This document shows positions 25,497-34,388 of a stretch of DNA of 64,000 bases, in pieces. The DNA is from Vannielia litorea (GTDB lineage Bacteria > Pseudomonadota > Alphaproteobacteria > Rhodobacterales > Rhodobacteraceae): NCBI RefSeq assembly GCF_018424695.1, contig NZ_QTNQ01000015.1, positions 1 to 64,000 on the forward strand, written 5' to 3'. A program made the translations under genes and the position numbers. The notes beneath the pieces were generated by a model, which saw only the letters and a list, made by a program, of their open reading frames with translations, searched no databases and was not told where the DNA came from. Within the stretch, counting starts at the first letter, position 1; each line of letters starts with the position of its first letter.

Positions 25497-27683
25497 GTGG
25501 ATGGCAGCGTGGAACGCGGCGGCCTGGCGGCCTGTCCCGCCTGCGCAGCACTGCCCGGCGTGGGTGAGGTGGCCGCAGGCGGCGCGGCGGAAAAGGAACT
25601 GCTGCTCTCCTTGCCCGAGATCCATTGTGCCGCCTGTATCAGCGGGGTCGAGCGCGTGCTGGCCGCGCAGCCGGGCGTAGCCTCGGCGCGGGTGAACCTG
25701 ACGCTGAAGCGCGCCACGGTGGAGGCCGAAGAGGCGGTGGAGCCCGGCGCTCTGGTGGCCGCACTCGTGGCGGCAGGCTTCAAGGCGCAGGAACTGGACG
25801 CGGGCCTGCTGAGCAGCACCGAGGCGGACCGGGCGGGCCGCGACCTGCTGATGCGCCTCGCCGTGGCCGGCTTTGCGATGATGAACGTGATGCTCCTCTC
25901 CGTCGCCGTCTGGAGCGGGGCCGAGGGGGCGACGCGCGACCTGTTTCACTGGATCAGCGCGGCCATCGCCTTCCCCGCCGTGGGATTTGCCGGGCGGCCC
26001 TTCTTTGCCTCAGCTGCCGTGGCGCTGCGCGCTCGGCGGCTGAACATGGACGTGCCGATCACGCTGGCGATCCTGATGGCGCTGGGCACCTCGCTTTACG
26101 AGACGATCCATTCGGGCGCGCATGCCTATTTCGACGCGGCGCTGTCGCTCACCTTCTTCCTGCTGGCGGGGCGGTATCTCGACTATCGCACGCGGGCCGT
26201 GGCGCGCTCTGCCGCCGAGGAACTGGCGGCGCTGGAGGTGCCCCGCGCGGTGCGACTGGCGGGCGGCGCGGAGGAGGTGGTGGCTGTGGGCGAGCTGGCA
26301 CCGGGCGACATGGTGCTGGTGCGCCCCGGCGGGCGGATGCCGGTGGACGGGGTGATCGTGGAGGGCACGAGCGAGTTGGACCGCGCCCTGCTGACGGGCG
26401 AAACGCGCCCCGTCGCCGCCGCGGTGGGCCAGGTGGTGAGCGCGGGCGAGGTGAACCTGACGGGCCCGCTCACCGTGCGGGTGACGGCGGCGGGCAAGGA
26501 CAGCTCGCTGCACCGCATGGCTGACCTCGTGGCCGTCGCGGAGAGCGCGAAGAACAAATACACCTCGCTCGCCGACCGGGCGGCGGGGCTTTATGCGCCG
26601 GGGGTGCATATCCTCTCGGCGCTGGCGGGGATCGGCTGGTTCGTGGCGACGATGGATGCGCGGGTGGCGCTGAACATCGCCGCCGCCGTGCTGATCATCA
26701 CCTGCCCCTGCGCGCTGGGCCTCGCGGTGCCTGCGGTGGTCACCGCCGCTTCGGGCAAGCTCTTCCGCAAGGGGCTGCTCATCAAGGACGGCACGGCGCT
26801 GGAGCGGCTGGCGGAGGTGAGCCACGTGGTGTTCGACAAGACCGGCACGCTGACGATGGGCACGCCGGAACCGGTGAACCTGGGCGATGTGCCCGAGGCG
26901 GCCAGGCGCGCCGCGCTGTCACTCGCCATGGGCTCGGGCCACCCGCTGGCGGTGGCGCTGACCGGCGCGCTGCGAGCAGAGGGGGTGCTGCCGCTGCCGG
27001 TAGAGGGCCTGCGCGAGGTGCCGGGCTATGGCACCGAGGCGATGGCCGAGGGCAGGGTGCTGCGGCTGGGCCGGGCGGAATGGGTTGGCGCCGAGGCGGG
27101 CGAAGAGACGGCGACTTGGCTTTCGGTCGACGGGGCGGCGCCGGTGGCCTTCACCTTCGCCGACCGGCTGCGCCCGGGCGCGGCGGAGGCCGTGGCGGCG
27201 CTGAAGGCGGCAGGGTGCCAGGTTGAGCTGCTCTCGGGCGATGCGCCGGGGGCGGTGGCCCGCTTTGCTGGCGCGCTTGGCATAGAGACCTTCCGCGCAG
27301 GCGTGCTGCCCGCCGAGAAGGCGGCGCGGGTGGAGGCGTTGCAGGCCGGGGGCGCGAAGGTGCTGATGGTGGGCGACGGGCTGAACGACACCGCCGCGCT
27401 GGCCGCCGCCCATGCCAGCGTGAGCCCCGCCACCGCGCTGGATGCGGCCCGCGTGGCCTCGGACATCGTGCTGCTGGGCGAGAGCGTGGCGCCGGTGGCC
27501 GATGCTGTGACCATGTCGCGCAAAGCCGTGCGGCGCATCCGCGAGAACTTCCAGATTGCCACGGCCTACAACGTCATCGCGGTGCCGCTGGCGGTGGCCG
27601 GGATGGCCACGCCGCTGGTGGCGGCGTTGGCGATGTCGGCCAGCTCGATCACCGTTTCGCTCAACGCGCTGAGGCTGCGGTAA
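25497..27683 (+). CDS. ccoI: Copper-translocating P1B-type ATPase CcoI (FixI)
   Basis: 728 residues from a GTG start. N-terminal CPAC (13-16) is followed by a heavy-metal-associated domain with CAAC (44-47), eight membrane helices with the CPC transport motif (403-405), the phosphorylation motif DKTGT (Asp447), and GDGLNDTAAL near the C-terminus. CcoI exports Cu(I) to the periplasm for cbb3 assembly, rather than for copper resistance. Its place between ccoH and ccoS supports this. The stop overlaps the ccoS start (TAATG). Confidence 0.95.
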   Translation: MDGSVERGGLAACPACAALPGVGEVAAGGAAEKELLLSLPEIHCAACISGVERVLAAQPGVASARVNLTLKRATVEAEEAVEPGALVAALVAAGFKAQELDAGLLSSTEADRAGRDLLMRLAVAGFAMMNVMLLSVAVWSGAEGATRDLFHWISAAIAFPAVGFAGRPFFASAAVALRARRLNMDVPITLAILMALGTSLYETIHSGAHAYFDAALSLTFFLLAGRYLDYRTRAVARSAAEELAALEVPRAVRLAGGAEEVVAVGELAPGDMVLVRPGGRMPVDGVIVEGTSELDRALLTGETRPVAAAVGQVVSAGEVNLTGPLTVRVTAAGKDSSLHRMADLVAVAESAKNKYTSLADRAAGLYAPGVHILSALAGIGWFVATMDARVALNIAAAVLIITCPCALGLAVPAVVTAASGKLFRKGLLIKDGTALERLAEVSHVVFDKTGTLTMGTPEPVNLGDVPEAARRAALSLAMGSGHPLAVALTGALRAEGVLPLPVEGLREVPGYGTEAMAEGRVLRLGRAEWVGAEAGEETATWLSVDGAAPVAFTFADRLRPGAAEAVAALKAAGCQVELLSGDAPGAVARFAGALGIETFRAGVLPAEKAARVEALQAGGAKVLMVGDGLNDTAALAAAHASVSPATALDAARVASDIVLLGESVAPVADAVTMSRKAVRRIRENFQIATAYNVIAVPLAVAGMATPLVAALAMSASSITVSLNALRLR

Positions 27684-27841
27684 TGGAAATTCTCGTCTAC
27701 CTCATCCCGATCTCTCTGATTCTCGGCGGCCTTGGCCTCGGGGCCTTTTGGTGGGCCGTGAAGAGCCGCCAGTTCGACGACCCGGAGGGCGACAGCCGCC
27801 GCATCCTCTCGGACGAGTGGGACGACCAGCCGAGGCCGTAG
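27683..27841 (+). CDS. ccoS: cbb3 oxidase maturation protein CcoS
   Basis: 52 residues from the ATG in TAATG at 27681-27685. The sequence opens MEILVYLIPISLILGGLGL, a single membrane helix, followed by FWWAVKSRQFDDPEGD, the conserved CcoS core, and an acidic tail. CcoS is needed for cofactor insertion into CcoN. It ends the ccoGHIS operon, and a palindrome at 27848-27867 follows. Confidence 0.95.
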   Translation: MEILVYLIPISLILGGLGLGAFWWAVKSRQFDDPEGDSRRILSDEWDDQPRP

Positions 27842-27847
27842 CACCCA

Positions 27848-27867
27848 GAATTTTCGTACGAAAATTC
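27848..27867. repeat. TTTTCGTACGAAAA palindrome, copy 1
   Basis: GAATTTTCGTACGAAAATTC is a perfect 20-bp palindrome 7 bp after ccoS, between convergent genes. As RNA it could fold as an 8-bp stem with a GTAC loop. Three related copies lie at 29838, 32959 and 54921. It is followed by GTTGG. Confidence 0.7.
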
Positions 27868-27937
27868 GTTGGCCCGGAATGATTTGCGCCCGGCGGATCA
27901 CTCCACCGGGCGCGTCCCTCGTTATCTCTTGTGAGCC

Positions 27938-29755
27938 TCAGCCCTGGCCGGGCTCGAGCGCGGTGCAGGTGGTGCCGCGCGCCTCCAGGCGGGCGCAGGC
28001 GAGCCTGGCCTTGTTGGCGGAGAGGCCGACGAAGATCGCCTCGAAGCCGCCTTTGCGGTTGTTCACCTTGCGCAGCGAACCATCGAGCGTTTCCATCTCT
28101 TTCAGGGCCGTCTTCAGCAGCACCTTCTCGGCGGAGAAACGCGACGGATACTTGCCCAGCGAGATCGCCCAGAGCTTGCCGCCGGAGGTGGAGGTGCGTG
28201 TGATGACAACCGGCTCTTCCGGCTGGATGCGGGCCGGGGCTGCTGCGAGCGCGGCGGGGGCCGCCTCGGCAGAGGCCAGCTGCACGCCCTCGGGTGCGGG
28301 GCGGGCCGTGCGCACCGGGCGCGGCTTGGGCAGGAGCGCGGACGAGATGGCGGGGCCACCGGCGGCGGTGAAGCCGCCCGGCTCTTCGGCCACGGCCATC
28401 TCCAGATCACCCGCGGAGCCCGGCACCTCTTCGACATCGGCATCCACCACGGGGCGCGCGACGGGGCTGACGGAGGCGAGCGTGAGCGTCTCGCCCGCCT
28501 CGCCATCCTTGACGGGCGCATCCTTCAGCTCGGCGAGGGCCTCGGCCACTTGCGCTTCGTTCTCAAGGTCGGCGGCGGGCGCGGCGCTGGCCAGCTTGGC
28601 CACCTCTTCTGCGGCGGGCTGCGCAGGCACGGCCTCTGCCACGGCCTCGTTGACCACGGCGGCGACGGCCGAATCGATCTCTTCGGAGAGCGCGGCGAGC
28701 AGCAGCTCGTCTGCGGCGTCCGTGGCCGGCGCAGCGGGCTCGCTGCCCGGGCGGCGGCGCGGCCGGAGAGACTTGGCCACGGTGCCGCTGACGCGAATCG
28801 TCTTGCCCTTGTAGATGCCTTCGCCGGTCTTGGGCGCGGGCGTGGGCGACTCGAGCTGAGCCGTCATGACAGGCGCGGGGCCGTTGTCATTGGGGGTGTA
28901 GGCGGGCTTGGAGGGCTTGCGCGTGGCCACGCGGGTGGGCGCGCGGCGGAAGCCCAGATCGAGCAGTTCCGCCACCTTGGCGTTGCGCGTGGCCGAGCTC
29001 CGCCCGCCGAAGACGGTTGCGATGATGCGCTCGTTACCGCGCTCGGCGGAAGCCACGAGGTTGAAGCCGGCGGCGCGGGTGTAGCCCGTCTTGATGCCGT
29101 CGGCGCCCTTGTAGGCGGCCAGCAGGCGGCGGTTGGTGTTGTGCACCGTCTTGCCCATGGTCGAGGTGCTCATCCGCGAGAACAGGTTGTAGTACTCGGG
29201 GTAGTCGTAAAACAGGTGGCGGCCCAGCGTTGTCATGTCGGAGGCGGTCGACAGGTGGCCCGATTCGGTGAGGCCGTGGGCGTTTTTGAAGGTGGTGCGC
29301 GACATGCCCAGCGCGGCGGCGGTGCGGTTCATCCGGCGGGCGAAGGCAGCTTCGGAGCCCGAGATCCCCTCGCCGATGGCGGTGGCGGCATCATTGGCCG
29401 ACTTCACCGAGGCCGCGCGGATCAGGTAGCGCAGCGCCACGCGCTGGCCCGATTTGAGGCCGATCTTCGAGGGCGGCTCTGCGGCGGCCTTCTTGGAGAT
29501 GAGGATGGGGGTATCGAGCGTCAGCTCGCCGTGCTCCACGGCCTGGAAGGCCACGTAGAGGGTCATCATCTTGGTCAGAGACGCGGGGTGAAGCCGCGTG
29601 TCTGCATTGCGAGAGTGCAGCACCTCGCCGGTGCGTGCGTCGATCACCATGGCTGCGTAGGGCGCCGCGCCAGCGCGCAGCGAAATGCCCAGAAGCGTGA
29701 TCAGGAATAGTCCGATAAGGAGGCCAAAACGGCCCCTGTGGGAGAGCGTGCTCAC
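27938..29755 (-). CDS. D-alanyl-D-alanine carboxypeptidase with C-terminal SPOR domain
   Basis: 605 residues from a GTG start (AAAGG about 9 nt upstream). A signal peptide (about 1-31) precedes the peptidase S11 domain with all three active motifs: SLTK (59-62), SAN (119-121) and KTG (222-224). It trims the terminal D-Ala of peptidoglycan stem peptides in the periplasm. A long Ala/Glu/Pro-rich linker (about 290-510) leads to a SPOR-like domain (about 520-600) that binds denuded glycan strands at division sites. PBP5-type enzymes are usually about 400 residues; the extra length is the linker and SPOR. The linker composition makes any subdomain there hard to define. Confidence 0.92.
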   Translation of the reverse strand: MSTLSHRGRFGLLIGLFLITLLGISLRAGAAPYAAMVIDARTGEVLHSRNADTRLHPASLTKMMTLYVAFQAVEHGELTLDTPILISKKAAAEPPSKIGLKSGQRVALRYLIRAASVKSANDAATAIGEGISGSEAAFARRMNRTAAALGMSRTTFKNAHGLTESGHLSTASDMTTLGRHLFYDYPEYYNLFSRMSTSTMGKTVHNTNRRLLAAYKGADGIKTGYTRAAGFNLVASAERGNERIIATVFGGRSSATRNAKVAELLDLGFRRAPTRVATRKPSKPAYTPNDNGPAPVMTAQLESPTPAPKTGEGIYKGKTIRVSGTVAKSLRPRRRPGSEPAAPATDAADELLLAALSEEIDSAVAAVVNEAVAEAVPAQPAAEEVAKLASAAPAADLENEAQVAEALAELKDAPVKDGEAGETLTLASVSPVARPVVDADVEEVPGSAGDLEMAVAEEPGGFTAAGGPAISSALLPKPRPVRTARPAPEGVQLASAEAAPAALAAAPARIQPEEPVVITRTSTSGGKLWAISLGKYPSRFSAEKVLLKTALKEMETLDGSLRKVNNRKGGFEAIFVGLSANKARLACARLEARGTTCTALEPGQG

Positions 29756-29837
29756 GTCGCTTGCCTTTTACTGCCTCAGGCCGCCGGATTTTTCCGGTCG
29801 GCAATTTTTGTATTGATTTGATACCACGCTAGCACAG

Positions 29838-29855
29838 GAATTTTCGTGCGAAAAC
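29838..29855. repeat. TTTTCGTACGAAAA palindrome, variant copy
   Basis: GAATTTTCGTGCGAAAAC: the TTTTCG/CGAAAA arms (29841-29846 with 29849-29854) are intact but the centre is TG and the outer bases do not pair. It lies 83 bp upstream of the D,D-carboxypeptidase start, in its probable promoter region rather than at a gene end. Confidence 0.45.
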
Positions 29856-29941
29856 AGGGCATTTTAGTGGCTTTTTAAGGTTGCAGCGATGCCACATGCG
29901 CAACATCTAGCGTGCCGATTGGGGCCACTCCGCTAGATGCA

Positions 29942-30649
29942 CTATCCGATCTCGGCGACCAGCGCCGGAAGTTCGCCCAAGTCTGAAATTTCGCGGAAGC
30001 GGGATTGCGCCTTTGGCGGCTCGGCGTGCTCCAGCGCCCAAGCCATCTCGTGCGGCACGAAAACGCCCCAGGCCCCGGTGTCGAGCGCGGGAAGAACATC
30101 GGATTTCATAGAGTTCCCCACCATCATCGCCTGGCCCGCGCCGTGCCCCGCGAAGATTCGCGCATAGGTTTCCGGTGTCTTGTGGCTGACGATCTCGACG
30201 GCATCGAAGAGATCACCGAGGCCCGATTGCGCCAGCTTGCGCTCCTGATCCAGCAGATCGCCCTTGGTGATGAGGGCGATCCGGTGGGTGCCTGCCAGCG
30301 CCTCGACCGCGGCACGTGCGTGCGGGAGCAGCTCTATCGGGTGCGAGAGCATCTCCTGCCCGGAAGCGAGGATCTGGCCGATCACCTCGCCCGGCACCCG
30401 GTGCTCGGTGACCTCCAGCGCGGTTTCGATCATCGACAGCATGAAGCCCTTGATGCCGAATCCGTAGTGCCCGATGTTGCGCCGCTCGGCCTCCAGCAGC
30501 CGGGCGTCGAGATGTTCGGGCGCGGCGAAATCACCCAGCAGCTCGGCGAATCTCTCCTGGGTGAGCTGGAAGAAGCGCTCGTTGTGCCAAAGCGTATCAT
30601 CGGCATCGAAGCCAATGGTGCGGAGTGTCTGCGACGTTGTGCCGGGCAT
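29942..30649 (-). CDS. HAD-family hydrolase
   Basis: 235 residues. Motif I is FDADDTLW with Asp15 as the predicted nucleophile and Asp17 as acid/base. A helical cap (about 25-105) follows, then motif II in ALITKGD, a Lys in the VSHKTPETY segment (motif III) and a motif IV Asp in [14 protein letters not shown]. Magnesium-dependent phosphatase activity on a small phosphorylated metabolite is the family expectation; the substrate is unknown. The gene lies between the carboxypeptidase and clpS and is divergent from clpS across about 100 bp. Confidence 0.88.
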   Translation of the reverse strand: MPGTTSQTLRTIGFDADDTLWHNERFFQLTQERFAELLGDFAAPEHLDARLLEAERRNIGHYGFGIKGFMLSMIETALEVTEHRVPGEVIGQILASGQEMLSHPIELLPHARAAVEALAGTHRIALITKGDLLDQERKLAQSGLGDLFDAVEIVSHKTPETYARIFAGHGAGQAMMVGNSMKSDVLPALDTGAWGVFVPHEMAWALEHAEPPKAQSRFREISDLGELPALVAEIG

Positions 30650-30748
30650 TTTGCGTGTTTCTCACGGTGCGCACCCTTTTCAGGGCGGGTTCTGGCCATA
30701 TATAACGGCCCCGATATCCCTTGCACCACACCAAGACACCGGAGCGCC

Positions 30749-31096
30749 ATGCGCCTTGAGCCCATCACCATGTCGCAAGACGACGAAGACGACGCCATCG
30801 GCGGCGATCCGGCGATTGCGCTGAAGACGAAGCCCAAGACGAAGAAGCCGCCGATGTACAAGGTGCTGCTTCTGAACGACGATTACACGCCGATGGAATT
30901 CGTGGTCCATGTGTTGGAGCGGTTCTTCAACATGACCCATGCGCAGGCCTTCGAGATCATGCTGGCGGTGCACAAGAAGGGGCTTGCCGTGGTCGGCGTG
31001 TTCAGCCACGAGGTGGCCGAAACCAAGGTGGCGCAGGTGATGGACTTTGCCCGGCGGCACCAGCACCCGCTGCAATGCACCATGGAAAAGGAGTAG
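30749..31096 (+). CDS. clpS: ClpS, adaptor of the ClpAP protease for N-degron substrates
   Basis: 115 residues. A flexible acidic and Lys-rich N-terminal tail (about 1-35) precedes the compact ClpS fold with [20 protein letters not shown], which forms the pocket for the N-terminal residue, and [20 protein letters not shown], which meets ClpA. It delivers proteins with N-terminal Leu, Phe, Tyr or Trp to ClpAP. GGAG lies 6 nt before the ATG at 30749; an ATG at 30770 is an alternative. clpA is not in the window. Confidence 0.95.
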   Translation: MRLEPITMSQDDEDDAIGGDPAIALKTKPKTKKPPMYKVLLLNDDYTPMEFVVHVLERFFNMTHAQAFEIMLAVHKKGLAVVGVFSHEVAETKVAQVMDFARRHQHPLQCTMEKE

Positions 31097-31115
31097 GGCC
31101 ACGGCCCTCCCCGCG

Positions 31116-32084
31116 ATGACTTCCCGATTGAAGATGGCGCTCGAAGCGGGCGCAGTCACCCTGCCCGAGGGGCGGATCGCAGTGTTTCGGCCCGGCGCGT
31201 GCGAGGCTTGGCTGCCTGAGGGCGCCGAGGTGATCACCGGGTTCTACCCCGATTTCGCCGCATGGGAGGCCCGTGGCCTGCCCGTGGCCCGCGCGCCGGA
31301 AGGTGATTACGCGGGCGCCGTGGTTTGCGTGCCGCGCGCCAAGGCGCTGGCGCGGGACTTGCTGGCGCAGGCCGCAGCACTCGGCGGCCCGGTGCTGGTG
31401 GACGGGGCCAAAACCGACGGCGTGGAGAGCCTGTGGAAGGCTGCGCGCAAGCAGGGCGAGGCCTCGGCGGCCTTTTCCAAGGCGCATGGCAAGGTGTTTG
31501 CCGTCACCGACGGCGATTTCTCAAGCTGGCGGCTGCCGGATGTGAGCGCAGCCGAGGGCGGCTGGGTGACGGCGCCAGGCGTGTTCTCGGCGGACGGGCC
31601 GGATGCGGGCTCTGAGCTGCTGGCGGGAGCCCTCCCCGCGCAGATGAAGGGCCGGGTGGCTGATCTGGGCGCGGGCTGGGGCTTTCTGGCCGCCGCCGTC
31701 TTGAAACGCGAGGGCGTTACGGCGGTGGAGCTGGTGGAGGCCGAATGGGCCGCGCTGGAGGCCGCCCGGGTGAATGTGACCGACGCCCGTGCGCGCTTCA
31801 CCTGGGGCGATGCCACGCAGCCGCTGGCCGAGCCGGTGGACCACGTGGTGATGAACCCGCCCTTCCACCCGGCGCGCGCCGCCGATCCGGCGCTTGGCAC
31901 CGCCTTCATCGCCTCTGCCGCCGCGTCACTGAAGCCGTCGGGCAAGCTATGGATGGTGGCCAACCGGCATTTGCCCTATGAGGCCGCCCTTGCCGGGCAT
32001 TTCGGCGAGGTCAGCGAGATTGGCGGCGACACCCGTTTCAAGCTCTTCAGCGCCGCGCGGCCCGCTCGCCAAGCGCGCAGATAA
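31116..32084 (+). CDS. Class I SAM-dependent methyltransferase, RsmC/RsmG-RsmD-like (rRNA small-subunit type)
   Basis: 322 residues from the ATG at 31116, 19 bp after clpS. The C-terminal half is a Rossmann methyltransferase with motif I VADLGAGWGFLA, an acidic SAM-ribose residue in AVELVEAEW, and the catalytic NPPF (VVMNPPFHP) typical of N2-guanine or N6-adenine methyltransferases. The N-terminal half is a degenerate copy of the same fold, as in RsmC, which methylates G1207 of 16S rRNA. The RsmC assignment fits length and layout but the substrate was not tested. It runs in the same direction as clpS and the SDR. Confidence 0.82.
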   Translation: MTSRLKMALEAGAVTLPEGRIAVFRPGACEAWLPEGAEVITGFYPDFAAWEARGLPVARAPEGDYAGAVVCVPRAKALARDLLAQAAALGGPVLVDGAKTDGVESLWKAARKQGEASAAFSKAHGKVFAVTDGDFSSWRLPDVSAAEGGWVTAPGVFSADGPDAGSELLAGALPAQMKGRVADLGAGWGFLAAAVLKREGVTAVELVEAEWAALEAARVNVTDARARFTWGDATQPLAEPVDHVVMNPPFHPARAADPALGTAFIASAAASLKPSGKLWMVANRHLPYEAALAGHFGEVSEIGGDTRFKLFSAARPARQARR

Positions 32085-32126
32085 CCACTAAGCTGCGGCC
32101 CCATTGGCCGTGATGAGGGAACCCAC

Positions 32127-32942
32127 ATGAGCTTTTCGATCAAGGGCAAGAGCTGCATCGTCACCGGCGCGAGCCATGGGTTGGGCCTTGCGATTGCCCG
32201 GCATTTCGCCGCGCATGGAGCCAATGTGATGGCCGCCGACAACAATGACAAGCGGCTGGCCGAGGAGTTTGCCTCCGAGGCCGAGGCCGAGGGCAGCCGG
32301 TTGCGCTACTTTGCCGGCGACCTGCGCCAGCGGCTGTGCCAGGCCAACCTGCTTTCGGCGGCGATCGACGCCTTCGACCGGGTGGATGTGCTGGTGAATG
32401 CCTACCGCGTGGTGCTGCCCTCCGATCCCGGCGATCCGGACGAGGATGCCGTGGAGGAGTTGATTCAGCAGAACCTGATGACCTCGCTGCGGATGACCCA
32501 GCTTGTCGCCAAGCGCTTCGCGAAGCAGGCCGAGGCCGAAGCCGAGGAGACCGACGGCGAGCGGGGCTGTGTGATCAACCTCAGCTCGATCGCCGCCCGG
32601 CGCACCCACCCGCGGCTTCTGGCCTATTCGGTTTCGACCGCCGCGCTCGACCAGATGACGCGCTCCATGGCGGTGGCGCTGGCGCCGGAGCGGATCAGGG
32701 TGAACGCGGTGAGCTTCGGCTCGGTGCTGACGACCTCGCTGAACAAGGCGGTGAACGAGCACGAGGGCTACCGCGAAGACATCGTGGAACACACGCCGAT
32801 GGGCCGCATTGCTCAGCCCTCCGAGGTGGCCGAGGTGGTGCAGTTCCTTGCGTCGCAGGGCGCTGGATTCCTGACCGGTCAGGTGGTGACGATGGACGGC
32901 GGACGCTCGCTGCTGGACCCTGTGGGCGCCCCGGCACACTGA
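32127..32942 (+). CDS. Short-chain dehydrogenase/reductase-like protein lacking the catalytic Lys
   Basis: 271 residues with a clear SDR fold: cofactor motif TGASHGLG near the N-terminus, the catalytic Ser in NLSSIAA, and a C-terminal segment ending FLTGQVVTMDGG. Two canonical sites are altered. NNAG is replaced by VNAYRV, and the active-site YxxxK reads Y-S-V-S-T, so the Lys that lowers the Tyr pKa and binds the nicotinamide ribose is Thr. This predicts weak or no classical oxidoreductase activity; a binding or regulatory role is possible. A ribosome site (GAGGGAA) precedes the ATG. The neighbours (methyltransferase and gshB) do not suggest a substrate. Confidence 0.85.
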   Translation: MSFSIKGKSCIVTGASHGLGLAIARHFAAHGANVMAADNNDKRLAEEFASEAEAEGSRLRYFAGDLRQRLCQANLLSAAIDAFDRVDVLVNAYRVVLPSDPGDPDEDAVEELIQQNLMTSLRMTQLVAKRFAKQAEAEAEETDGERGCVINLSSIAARRTHPRLLAYSVSTAALDQMTRSMAVALAPERIRVNAVSFGSVLTTSLNKAVNEHEGYREDIVEHTPMGRIAQPSEVAEVVQFLASQGAGFLTGQVVTMDGGRSLLDPVGAPAH

Positions 32943-32958
32943 CGCGCCGGACGGGAAA

Positions 32959-32980
32959 CGATTTTTCGTACGAAAAATCG
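32959..32980. repeat. TTTTCGTACGAAAA palindrome, copy 2
   Basis: A perfect 22-bp palindrome whose core is ATTTTTCGTACGAAAAAT, located between the convergent ends of the SDR gene and gshB, 17 and 12 bp from the two stops. It is followed by TGGC, similar to the right flank of the other copies. It could be a bidirectional hairpin. Confidence 0.7.
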
Positions 32981-32991
32981 TGGCTCGGGCC

Positions 32992-33936
32992 TCAGCCGCG
33001 CGCAGCGATCCGGCGGTCGATGGCGTCCCAGATGGCACCGGCGACATTGATGCCGTCGAAGCGCTCCAGTTCCTGGATGCCGGTGGGCGAGGTCACGTTG
33101 ATCTCGGTCAGCCAGTCGCCGATCACGTCGATCCCGACAAAGACCTGCCCGCGCTCACGCAGGAGCGGGCCGATGCGGGCGCAGATCTCGCGGTCGCGCT
33201 CGGTAAGTTCCACCTTCACCGGCTTGCCGCCGACGTGCATGTTGGAGCGGGTCTCTCCCTCAAGCGGCACGCGGTTGATCGCGCCCACTGGGTCGCCATC
33301 GACGAGAATCACCCGTTTGTCGCCCTTGGAGACGGCGGGCAGGAATTTCTGGGCGATGAGCGGCTCGCGGTTGATGCCGGTGAAGAGCTCGTGCAGCGAA
33401 GCAAGGTTGCGGTCGTCCGGGCCGAGGCGGAAGACACCGGCGCCGCCGTTGCCGTAGAGCGGCTTGACGATGATGTCTCCATGTTCCGCCTTGAAGGCCT
33501 TCAGCGCGTCGAGGTCGCGGGCGATGGTGGTGGGGGGCGTCAGATCGGGGAAGTTCAGCACGAGGAGCTTCTCGGGGCTGTTGCGCACCCAGAAGGGGTC
33601 ATTCACCACCAGCGTCTTGCCCCCGATCTGCTCAAGGATGTGGGTGGTGGTGATATAGCCCATGTCGAAGGGCGGGTCCTGACGGAGCCAGACCACATCC
33701 ATCTCCGCCAGCTGGATCTCCAGCGGCGCCCCCAGGGTGAAATGATCTCCCTGCACCCGGCGCAACTCCAGCGGCCAGCCCTGCGCCACCACGCGGCCTT
33801 CCTTCCAGGTCAGCTTGTCGGGTGTGTAGTAGAACAGCTCCCAGCCGCGGGCCTGCGCCTCTTCGGCAAGGCGAAAGCTGCTGTCGGCGTTGATATCGAC
33901 AGCGCCGATCGGATCCATCTGAAAGGCGACCTTCAT
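32992..33936 (-). CDS. gshB: Glutathione synthetase
   Basis: 314 residues, the standard bacterial GshB length. It joins gamma-glutamylcysteine and glycine with ATP. The N-terminus is the conserved [20 protein letters not shown]. The ATP-grasp part shows [15 protein letters not shown] and the magnesium/ATP residues in [15 protein letters not shown]. The gene is downstream of yraN and rsmI on the same strand, the order common in Rhodobacterales, and its start is 62 bp after the yraN stop. Confidence 0.96.
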   Translation of the reverse strand: MKVAFQMDPIGAVDINADSSFRLAEEAQARGWELFYYTPDKLTWKEGRVVAQGWPLELRRVQGDHFTLGAPLEIQLAEMDVVWLRQDPPFDMGYITTTHILEQIGGKTLVVNDPFWVRNSPEKLLVLNFPDLTPPTTIARDLDALKAFKAEHGDIIVKPLYGNGGAGVFRLGPDDRNLASLHELFTGINREPLIAQKFLPAVSKGDKRVILVDGDPVGAINRVPLEGETRSNMHVGGKPVKVELTERDREICARIGPLLRERGQVFVGIDVIGDWLTEINVTSPTGIQELERFDGINVAGAIWDAIDRRIAARG

Positions 33937-33998
33937 CGCGCATCCCTCTTGTTGTCTGCTCTTCTGTCATGGCGGAGCAGGCGGGGAGTTGCAACGGC

Positions 33999-34388
33999 TC
34001 AGGCGGTGAGCGCCCCTTCGAGAATGCGCACCTCACCCTGCGCATTCACCAGGGCGAGGTCAAAGCGCATGGGGGTGGAGAGCGCGGTGGGGTAGCGGCC
34101 GACGTATTCGGAGGCGGCGGCCATGATGCGCGCCACCTGCTGCGGCGTCACGGCCTCGGCGGCCATGTCGAAGGTGCGGCTCTGCTTCACCTCGACGAAG
34201 ACGACTGTATCGGGTGACTCCACCACGAGGTCGATCTCGCCGCCCTCGCCGCGCCAGCGCCGCTCGGTCACGCGCCCGCCGCACGCCTCGTAGTCACGGG
34301 CGACGGAGTCTTCGGCCATGAGGCCCGCGTGGTAGCTGCGGCGCCCACGGGCGCGGCGGGCCGGGCTTGGCGCAAAATCGAAGGGCAT
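33999..34388 (-). CDS. yraN: YraN/UPF0102 family nuclease-like protein
   Basis: 129 residues from an ATG that shares a base with the rsmI stop (TGATG). The fold is that of Holliday-junction-resolvase-type nucleases, with the conserved pattern GEGGEIDLVV followed by FVEVKQSR, the E-x-D-x(n)-E-V-K metal site. The biochemical role is not firmly established. It is coupled to rsmI, as yraN is to its neighbours in E. coli, and the divergent LpoA-like gene completes the same conserved cluster. The N-terminal region is Arg-rich (ARRARGRRSYHAG). Confidence 0.88.
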   Translation of the reverse strand: MPFDFAPSPARRARGRRSYHAGLMAEDSVARDYEACGGRVTERRWRGEGGEIDLVVESPDTVVFVEVKQSRTFDMAAEAVTPQQVARIMAAASEYVGRYPTALSTPMRFDLALVNAQGEVRILEGALTA

